Shown here piece after piece: positions 41,250-46,805 of a stretch of DNA of 46,805 nt. Origin of the DNA: Hymenobacter terricola (GTDB lineage Bacteria; Bacteroidota; Bacteroidia; Cytophagales; Hymenobacteraceae); assembly GCF_017921975.2 (NCBI RefSeq), contig NZ_JAGEMO020000077.1, forward strand, positions 1-46,805, given 5' to 3'. The notes beneath the pieces were generated by a model, which saw only the letters and a program-made list of their open reading frames with translations, did no database searches and was not told the origin of the DNA. The position numbers and the translations under genes are program-made. The first letter of the stretch is position 1, and each line of letters opens with the position of its first letter.

Positions 41250-41933
41250 TCAGCCCTCCTCCCCCATCACGGCTTTTTCCTCTTTCCAGAACAGCTTGAG
41301 CCCGGCCCGGCAGACCACCAGCCACGCGGCCCCGCCGGCAAAGCCGGCCAGCACATCGGTGGCGTAGTGGGCGTGCAAGTACACGCGGGTGAGGCCAATC
41401 AGGGCTTCCCAAAGCAGCAAGGGCAGTACCCAGGCCGGCCGCTTAAAATGCCGGGCCAGCAGCCAGGCCAGGCAGCCGTAGAAGATGACGCCCAGCATGG
41501 CGTGCCCGCTCGGAAAGCTCAGGCCCCAGGTTTGGAGCAGGGCATTGCTGGGCCGGGGCCGATTGAAATACATTTTCAGTAGCTGGTTCAGGAGCACGCC
41601 GCCGAGCATGGCCAGCACCAGTTCGCCCGCTTCGCGCCGATAGCCGGCCCAGCGCAGCCACAAGGGCCCGATGATGCTGGCAGGCAGCAAAAACGGCAGC
41701 GCCGCAAAAAATGTAACGAACCGCACCGGCCCCGTGAGGCCGGGCTCGGCCCGCCGCCAGCCATCCACCACGCCCGACGCCCAGGTATCGAGCGCTACCG
41801 AATGCTGGACGAACACGACGCGGGCCAGATAAAAAAACACGGCGAATGCCGCCACAAACAGCACGGCCCCCAGTGCAACTTCGGCGGTGAGCAGGCCGGC
41901 CAGGGCCAGCAAACGGGAGGTGAGGCGATACAT
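41250..41933 (-). CDS. PAP2-family membrane phosphatase
   Basis: This 227-residue protein has about six helices. The phosphatase motifs are KMYFNRPRP, SFPSGHAMLG and RVYLHAHYATDVLAG, the full PAP2 triad. Such enzymes dephosphorylate undecaprenyl pyrophosphate or phosphatidate at the membrane. ATG 41933 is used: the longer frame runs backward through the tRNA gene, which cannot be coding there. Confidence 0.92.
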   Translation of the reverse strand: MYRLTSRLLALAGLLTAEVALGAVLFVAAFAVFFYLARVVFVQHSVALDTWASGVVDGWRRAEPGLTGPVRFVTFFAALPFLLPASIIGPLWLRWAGYRREAGELVLAMLGGVLLNQLLKMYFNRPRPSNALLQTWGLSFPSGHAMLGVIFYGCLAWLLARHFKRPAWVLPLLLWEALIGLTRVYLHAHYATDVLAGFAGGAAWLVVCRAGLKLFWKEEKAVMGEEG

Positions 41934-41998
41934 AGGCACACGGGCCGGTGAATGAGAACGAAGAACAAACGAAGGAATAGCTCCAAATACGAAAAACA

Positions 41999-42032
41999 AA
42001 AAAAGCCAGCCCGACGGGGGCTGGCTTTTTAA
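41999..42032 (-). terminator. Terminator after tRNA-Leu
   Basis: On the minus strand AAAAAGCCAGCCC, a short loop and GGGCTGGCTTTTTTT form a classic terminator 5 bases past the tRNA. Confidence 0.9.
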
Positions 42033-42036
42033 AACG

Positions 42037-42118
42037 TGCGCTCGGGGAGACTCGAACTCCCACACCTTGCGGAACTGCCGCCTGAAGACAGCGCGTCTAC
42101 CAATTTCGCCACAAGCGC
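42037..42118 (-). tRNA. tRNA-Leu (anticodon CAG)
   Basis: The minus strand folds as a leucine tRNA: 7-base acceptor stem (GCGCTTG with CGAGCGC), D arm GCG/CGC, anticodon stem CTGTC/GGCAG around TTCAGGC with anticodon CAG, a long variable arm as in class II tRNAs, and T arm GGGAG-TTCGAGT-CTCCC. CCA is not encoded. Confidence 0.96.
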
Positions 42119-42130
42119 ATGCAGGGGGCA

Positions 42131-42165
42131 AAAAGCCGCTCTTCCCGATAAGAAGTGCGGCCTTT
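42131..42165 (-). other. Terminator-like hairpin in the tRNA leader
   Basis: Between the -7 box and the tRNA, the minus strand can form GCCGC-A-CTTC paired to GAAG-A-GCGGC followed by TTTTT. Confidence 0.5.
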
Positions 42166-42173
42166 TGATGGTG

Positions 42174-42181
42174 CAAAGATA
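42174..42181 (-). promoter_or_regulatory. -7 box of the tRNA-Leu promoter
   Basis: The minus strand reads TATCTTTG, 55 bases before the 5' end of the tRNA. Confidence 0.6.
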
Positions 42182-42310
42182 CAGGCTCAATTCACAGTGG
42201 CGCAACATTGCCCGTATTTTTTTCGCGTCTTCGCCGTCGGGAACGATACCGCCAATTGTTTTTCAGTTACTTGCCAACGCATTTTTTTTCTTGATGCCGC
42301 GCTTTTACCC

Positions 42311-43012
42311 ATGCCTCACCTTCCCGCTACCCCTTCTCCTGCGGCCGCAGCCACCGAAAACCTGACTGGTTTCGACCGGGTGACGTGGTGCTACGATGCC
42401 TTGGCGGGCCTCGTGTTTGGGCCGGCGCTTAAAAAGGCGCAACGCGCCGCGCTGGGCGGCCTGCCCGGTGGCGCCCCCCACGTGCTCATTTTGGGTGGCG
42501 GCACGGGCTGGGTGCTGGCCGAAGTGCTGAGCCAGCGGCCGGCCGCTACGGTGCTGTACCTCGAAGCCTCACGCAATATGCTGGCCCGCGCCCGCGCCCG
42601 GCTGAGCCGGGAATGCCCGCAGGCGATGCCCCAGGTCGAGTTTCGGCACGGCACGCAGGCGGCGCTGGGCCCGGCCGAGGGCTTCGATGCGGTCATCACC
42701 TTTTTTGTGCTTGACTGCATTGCTGGGGCCGACATGGCTGGGGCGCTGGCGCGGCTGCGGGCGGCCCAGCGACCCGGCGCCCCGTGGCTGCTGGCCGATT
42801 TCCGGCCCGCTCGCCGGGGCTGGCGGCAGGTATTGCTCGCGCTGATGTACACTTTTTTCCGCCTTACCACGGGGTTGCAAGCGCGGGAACTGCCGGACTT
42901 GCGGGCGGCTTTGGCCCACCTGGGGCTACAGTTCTCCAGCCGCGGCACCTTTTTTGGCGGAGCCGTGGAAGCCCTGGTGTTTACTGAACAGCAGCTTACA
43001 CCTCACCCTTGA
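42311..43012 (+). CDS. Class I SAM-dependent methyltransferase
   Basis: This 233-residue protein shows FDRVTWCYDALAGLVFG, then the SAM motif VLILGGGTGWVLAEVLSQ, an acidic residue at the end of the second strand (LYLEASRNML), DAVITFFVLDCI and the strand WLLADFRP. Substrate unknown. ATG 42311 is used because the longer frame covers the tRNA promoter. Confidence 0.87.
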   Translation: MPHLPATPSPAAAATENLTGFDRVTWCYDALAGLVFGPALKKAQRAALGGLPGGAPHVLILGGGTGWVLAEVLSQRPAATVLYLEASRNMLARARARLSRECPQAMPQVEFRHGTQAALGPAEGFDAVITFFVLDCIAGADMAGALARLRAAQRPGAPWLLADFRPARRGWRQVLLALMYTFFRLTTGLQARELPDLRAALAHLGLQFSSRGTFFGGAVEALVFTEQQLTPHP

Positions 43013-43174
43013 AATTTAATAACGCTGTTTCCCAGCGCTGAAACATAATTTTATCAGTACCAAGGGTACTTTACTGAGTAATTTCCCTTATTTTATTGTA
43101 AATTTTCTGAACTTTGCGTGTCAGCTATAGCCGCGCCGCCTTCTACTTTCCTTGATTCAATGTCATTTCTGTCC

Positions 43175-45040
43175 ATGAAACAATTCGCTACTGCTATTGC
43201 CTTATTGGGCCTGACCGCGGGGGCTACCGGCGCCCAGGCCCAAACCAAAGCGGATACGGGGCCGGCCGTGCGCTACACCGTGGCGTTCCCCAATGCCGTG
43301 CACCACGAGGCCAAGGTCACGGCTACGTTTGCGGGGCTGCCTGGCGGGCCGCTGCACGTGCGCATGGCGCGCAGCTCACCGGGCCGCTACTCCCTGCACG
43401 ACTTCTCCAAAAACGCCTATTACGTGGTGGCAACCGACGGCGGCAACCACCCGCTACCCCTCAACCGGCCCGACCCCTACGGCTGGGACGTGACGCCCGG
43501 CGCCGACGGCATCGTCATCCTCAGCTACACGCTGTACGGCGACCAGACCGATGGCACCTACGTGGGCATCGACCAGCAGCATGCCCACCTCAACCTGCCC
43601 GCCGCGCTGTGCTATGCCATGGGCCTGGAAGGCCGCCAGACAGAGATAAAATTTGAGCTTCCCGCCACCTGGAAAGTGGCGACCCAGCTGCGGCCCGGAG
43701 GCGATAAAAACACGTTTACGGCGCCCAACCTGCAGTATATGATGGACAGCCCGGTGTCGCTGGGGGCGCAGCAGGTGCGCTCCTGGCCGGAAGGCGACCA
43801 GACCATTGAGTTGGCCACGCTGTACCAGGGCCCGGCGGCCGACCTGGATGACTACGCCAAGAAAGTGCAGAAGGTGGTGAAGGAGGAGAAAGCCATTTTC
43901 GGGGAGTTGCCGAAGTTCGATTTTGCCCGGTACACTTTCGTGGCCGACTACCTGAGCCAGGCCACTTCCGACGGCATGGAACACCGCAACTCAACCTCCG
44001 TCACCAGCCCGCGCCCGCTGAAGGGCGAGGACGAAACGAAAAACCTGGGCACCGTGGCCCACGAATTCTTTCATTCCTGGAACGTGGAACGCCTGCGCCC
44101 GAAGGACCTGGAACCCTTTGACTTTCAGCGCGTGAACATGAGCGACGGGCTGTGGTTTGCCGAAGGCTTCACGCAGTACTACGGGCGGCTGGCCCTGCGC
44201 CGGGCCAAGCTGATTGAGGACGAGGATTTTTTTGACGACATCAGCCGCTGGGTGAACCTGCGCCAGAACAGCCCCGGCGCCCGCTACGCGTCGGCCATCG
44301 ACATGAGCCGGCAGGCCGCGTTCACGGACGGCGCGGGCAGCAGCGACCCCACCAACGGAGTGAACACGAACTTGTCGTATTACGACCAGGGCGCCGGCCT
44401 GGCGCTGGTGCTCGACTTGCAGCTGCGCCAGTTCCACCGCACTTCGCTCGACAAGTTTATGCAGGCCATGTGGCAGCAATACGGCAAGCAAGCCAATTAC
44501 GCCCCGGGCAACCCCTACACGGTGAAGGACTTGCAGCGGGTACTGGGCGAAGTAAGCAAGGACACGGTGTTTGCCAGCCGCTTTTTTCGGCAGTTCGTGT
44601 ACGGCCGCGAGCAGCCCCGCTTCAGCGAGAACTTGCTGGTGGCGGGCCTGGCCGTGATTCCTACCCGGGCGCTGGGTGCGGCCCTGTCCAACCAGGTCGA
44701 ATTTGATGACCAAGGGCGGTGCCTCGTGGCCTACAACACGCAAATCGGCTCGGGCCTCTACAAGGCCGGCATCGACCGGGGCGACCAGCTGGTGGTGCTC
44801 GACGGCAAGGAAATCAAAAGCGCGGGCGACCTCGACGGCGTGCTGCACAAGCACTCGCCCAGCGACGTGGTATTCGTGAAAGTGAAAACCCGGGGCGGCG
44901 TGGAGCGCACCACCCAGCTCATCCTGGCCGAAGACCCCAACGTGCAGGTGAAGCCGGTGGAAGCCGTGGAAAAAATGGTGTATTCGCCCAACCAGAAAAC
45001 CCTGCGGGAAGCGTGGCTGGCCAGCCAGGCCACGAACTAA
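43175..45040 (+). CDS. M61-family glycyl aminopeptidase with PDZ domain
   Basis: This 621-residue secreted metallopeptidase has a signal peptide (KQFATAIALLGLTAGATGAQ, cleavage near AQA). The zinc motif HEFFH in TVAHEFFHSWNVERLRP is at about residues 297-301, and the downstream Glu is in GLWFAEGFTQYYG. The N-terminal beta domain precedes it, and a PDZ domain (GSGLYKAGIDRGDQLVVLDG) covers about 500-590. ATG 43175 is chosen over two upstream ATGs because it starts the signal peptide. A GC-rich terminator follows. Confidence 0.94.
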   Translation: MKQFATAIALLGLTAGATGAQAQTKADTGPAVRYTVAFPNAVHHEAKVTATFAGLPGGPLHVRMARSSPGRYSLHDFSKNAYYVVATDGGNHPLPLNRPDPYGWDVTPGADGIVILSYTLYGDQTDGTYVGIDQQHAHLNLPAALCYAMGLEGRQTEIKFELPATWKVATQLRPGGDKNTFTAPNLQYMMDSPVSLGAQQVRSWPEGDQTIELATLYQGPAADLDDYAKKVQKVVKEEKAIFGELPKFDFARYTFVADYLSQATSDGMEHRNSTSVTSPRPLKGEDETKNLGTVAHEFFHSWNVERLRPKDLEPFDFQRVNMSDGLWFAEGFTQYYGRLALRRAKLIEDEDFFDDISRWVNLRQNSPGARYASAIDMSRQAAFTDGAGSSDPTNGVNTNLSYYDQGAGLALVLDLQLRQFHRTSLDKFMQAMWQQYGKQANYAPGNPYTVKDLQRVLGEVSKDTVFASRFFRQFVYGREQPRFSENLLVAGLAVIPTRALGAALSNQVEFDDQGRCLVAYNTQIGSGLYKAGIDRGDQLVVLDGKEIKSAGDLDGVLHKHSPSDVVFVKVKTRGGVERTTQLILAEDPNVQVKPVEAVEKMVYSPNQKTLREAWLASQATN

Positions 45041-45060
45041 GCACGTATTCCAAGGCAAGA

Positions 45061-45110
45061 CCCCGGTGGGCCGGCATCGCGCAAAGCGGGCCGGGCCGCC
45101 GGGGCTTTTT
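45061..45110 (+). terminator. Terminator of the M61 peptidase gene
   Basis: CCCCGGTGGGCCGGC pairs with GCCGGGCCGCCGGGG (two mismatches) and is followed by CTTTTTG. Confidence 0.8.
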
Positions 45111-45150
45111 GCGGGGCACAATCGTATGCGGCCGGATTGCCTAATATCTT

Positions 45151-45158
45151 TACCTTTG
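45151..45158 (+). promoter_or_regulatory. -7 box upstream of the coiled-coil gene at 45252
   Basis: TACCTTTG, perfect TAnnTTTG, 93 bases before the ATG; this is one of the few genes here with a normal leader. Confidence 0.5.
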
Positions 45159-45251
45159 AACGGTTGAAGGTGTTTTTGCCCGGCTTCCGGTGCACCCCTG
45201 GCCCGCTGATTTTTGGCCGCTTATATATTCATCTCCTTTTCTATTCTTTCC

Positions 45252-45956
45252 ATGGAAATTTTCGATAAGCTCACCCACGCCGCCAAGGAGTTTTTCATTG
45301 AGCCCGAGGGAGGGGCGCCCGCGCCTACCACGCCGCCCACCACCCAGTACGGCGCCGCCGCTCCGGCGCCGCCAGTCGGCAACCCGGCCGGTGCCGCCGC
45401 GCCCTTCGCGGCCCCGGCCGTAACCCAGCCCGAACAGCGTCACCTCGACCACATTGCGGGCCTGCTGGCCGGCGATGGCAAGGACTTTGGCGCCTATATG
45501 AAGATGGTGAAGAGCATGGCCGCCGCCGGCATGAGTGGCCCCCTGCTCTACCAAACGGCTTTTAATGCCTTTTCGGCCGTGAACGGCGGGACCGTGCCGG
45601 CCCTGCTCGCATCGGCCTCGCAGTTTGAGCAAGCCCTGAGCACCGACCGCGACAAAGTGCTGGCCCGCCACCGCGAGAAAATGGGCGAAGTCACCGTTCC
45701 CGGGGCCACGCCCGGGCTGGTAGTGCAGCTCACGGCCCAGGAAAAAAAGCTGGCCGCCGACCTCGCCGACCTCACCCGCCAGCTCCAGGCCAAGCAGCAG
45801 CAGCTCCTCCAAACGCAACAGCAGCTGGCCGAAGAGCGCCAGAAAACGCAGGCCGCGCTGGCTTCCTATGAGCTGGCCAACTCCGCGGCCATGGCCGAGC
45901 TGCAAGCCCACCACAAGGCTGCGGAAGCCTTTTTGAACGCCGCTGGCACGAAGTAG
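45252..45956 (+). CDS. Hypothetical coiled-coil protein
   Basis: This 234-residue protein begins with an amphipathic helix (MEIFDKLTHAAKEFFIEPEG), continues with a Pro/Ala-rich linker (about 20-60), a helical middle (HLDHIAGLLAGDGKDFGAYM) and a long coiled coil at about 160-225 (QEKKLAADLADLTRQLQAKQ). No signal peptide. The next gene starts 70 bases later and encodes a PspA-like membrane protein, so both may act on the membrane together. Function not known. Confidence 0.75.
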   Translation: MEIFDKLTHAAKEFFIEPEGGAPAPTTPPTTQYGAAAPAPPVGNPAGAAAPFAAPAVTQPEQRHLDHIAGLLAGDGKDFGAYMKMVKSMAAAGMSGPLLYQTAFNAFSAVNGGTVPALLASASQFEQALSTDRDKVLARHREKMGEVTVPGATPGLVVQLTAQEKKLAADLADLTRQLQAKQQQLLQTQQQLAEERQKTQAALASYELANSAAMAELQAHHKAAEAFLNAAGTK

Positions 45957-45992
45957 AGCGTCATTCACCACCGAGAATGGCAAAGAATGACG
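45954..45992. repeat. Short hairpin after the coiled-coil gene (family C relative)
   Basis: CGTCATTC (45959-45966) and GAATGACG (45985-45992) pair. The stop TAG with AGCGTCATTC resembles the AGAACGTCATGC end of the GIY-YIG element. Confidence 0.55.
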
Positions 45993-46026
45993 TTTCAGAA
46001 TTTCCACAACACTTTTTTTCTGCTCG

Positions 46027-46805
46027 ATGAATACACCTTTACTCGGCCCGCCGTCGCCCGCCGATGGCCTGCCCTCCTGGCAAAAACCCGAAAAAGTCGC
46101 GGCCTGGGTTTTCGTGGCCCTGCTCGCCGGTATGGGCGTGTACTACTGGGGTCGAATCTTGCCATATCTTATTGATATTGTATTCGATACCGTGAAGCTG
46201 GGCATTGGCCTGGGGACGCTGTTCGTGCTGTTTTTGCTGGCCACCAACAAGCGTATCCAAGCGGGATTGTGGTACCTGGGCCAACGCATTTTCCGGACGG
46301 CAGCCAGTCTTTTTGTGAATACCGACCCCATCGGCATCATGGAAGACTACATCCGCAACACCGAGAAGGAAGCCCGCAACATGGAGGAGGAAGTGGGCCA
46401 CATCGAAGGCGCCAACGAGCTGGTGAAGCGCAAGATGGACGCCAACCGCACCCAGATGCAGGAGTACCTGGCCCTGGCCGATTCGGCCACCCGCCAAGGC
46501 GAAAAGGACAGCGCCGACAGCTACGCCAGCCGCGCCGCCCAACTGGAGGACTACAACCGCCGCCTTTCCCCCATGGCGACCACCACGGCCAACGTGAGCC
46601 TGGTGATGCGCCAAATCCTGAAAGCCGCCCTGCGCCAGATTGATAACAGCAAGTTCAAGGTCAACCTCTTGAAGGATGAGTATGAGTTGGTGAAGCGCAC
46701 CAGCTCCGGCATGCGCGCGGCCATGAACATCCTGCGCGGCGACCCCGACAAGAAGTACTTCTTCGACCTGGCCACCGACCGCGTGGCCCAGGACATGGCC
46801 CAGCA
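46027..46805 (+). CDS. PspA-like coiled-coil membrane protein (3' end beyond window)
   Basis: The frame from ATG 46027 stays open to the window end (259 codons). Two membrane helices lie at about residues 25-45 and 50-72. Then comes a long coiled coil, starting TDPIGIMEDYIRNTEKEARN and holding LADSATRQGEKDSADSYASR, whose spacing (DP, long helix, then A..A...G..D.A) resembles PspA/IM30 hairpins. Known PspA proteins are ESCRT-III-like membrane remodellers without such N-terminal helices, so this would be an anchored variant. The assignment is by pattern only. Confidence 0.75.
   Translation, partial: MNTPLLGPPSPADGLPSWQKPEKVAAWVFVALLAGMGVYYWGRILPYLIDIVFDTVKLGIGLGTLFVLFLLATNKRIQAGLWYLGQRIFRTAASLFVNTDPIGIMEDYIRNTEKEARNMEEEVGHIEGANELVKRKMDANRTQMQEYLALADSATRQGEKDSADSYASRAAQLEDYNRRLSPMATTTANVSLVMRQILKAALRQIDNSKFKVNLLKDEYELVKRTSSGMRAAMNILRGDPDKKYFFDLATDRVAQDMAQ

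Noticed and set aside
42035..42176. N-terminal extension of the PAP2 protein through the tRNA
   Set aside because: The sequence folds as a complete tRNA-Leu with promoter and terminator; the PAP2 family start is at 41933.

Overview
The window reads as a chromosomal segment of a high-GC member of the Bacteroidota, most like Hymenobacter or a close relative in the Cytophagales. The support is: GC-rich housekeeping genes; promoters with the Bacteroidota -7 box TAnnTTTG; almost no Shine-Dalgarno sequences; families such as DUF6799-like secreted proteins, M61 glycyl aminopeptidase and the YceI/MarR pair; and abundant palindromic intergenic repeats. This genus-level call is inference from the sequence, not a database match. 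I see no prophage, integrase, transposase of a classical IS, rRNA or CRISPR array.

Layout. 0-9.2 kb: a DMT permease, a RhuM-Fic fusion, dihydrolipoyl dehydrogenase, a TPR lipoprotein, a geranylgeranyl-reductase-type flavoprotein, fabG, a YiiX-type hydrolase, a 10-copy 21-bp tandem array, and an antitoxin/PIN pair whose toxin is broken by a one-base frameshift. 9.2-18.3 kb: a membrane VWA protein, a GIY-YIG nuclease gene enclosed by 58-bp perfect inverted repeats, a TIP30-like reductase, an MBL hydrolase, rluE, an alpha/beta hydrolase, an ATP-grasp protein and dnaK. 18.3-31.1 kb: two envelope proteins, an EEP-family membrane protein, purE, marC, hemE, small proteins, a second 21-bp array, a PfkB heptose-type kinase, an aspartate aminotransferase, a GT2/sugar-transferase-like fusion, recR, clpS. 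31.1-46.8 kb: yceI with marR, two DUF6799-like secreted proteins (one fused to a Ppx/GppA-like actin fold), a dipeptide epimerase, a glutamate/dicarboxylate symporter, lipoproteins, a large GAF protein, PAP2, tRNA-Leu(CAG), a methyltransferase, M61 peptidase and two coiled-coil proteins, the last (PspA-like) cut by the window end.

Genes are mostly single transcription units in mixed orientation; the clearest short operons are rluE-hydrolase, antitoxin-PIN, and possibly the last two coiled-coil genes. Several core genes (marC, hemE, the heptose-type kinase, clpS, fabG) have a -7 box only 4-9 bases before ATG, so leaderless mRNAs are likely.

The most unusual signal is intergenic. At least eight families of long palindromic repeats fill gaps between genes, often supplying the stop codon (TAG or TAA) of the preceding gene at their edge. 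One copy encloses a GIY-YIG nuclease and shares terminal sequence with the empty copies, which suggests an autonomous/non-autonomous mobile repeat system. Two arrays of 21-bp units, a secreted actin-fold protein with a decayed duplicate of its 3' end, and a perfect palindrome inside the RhuM-Fic gene are further points of interest.
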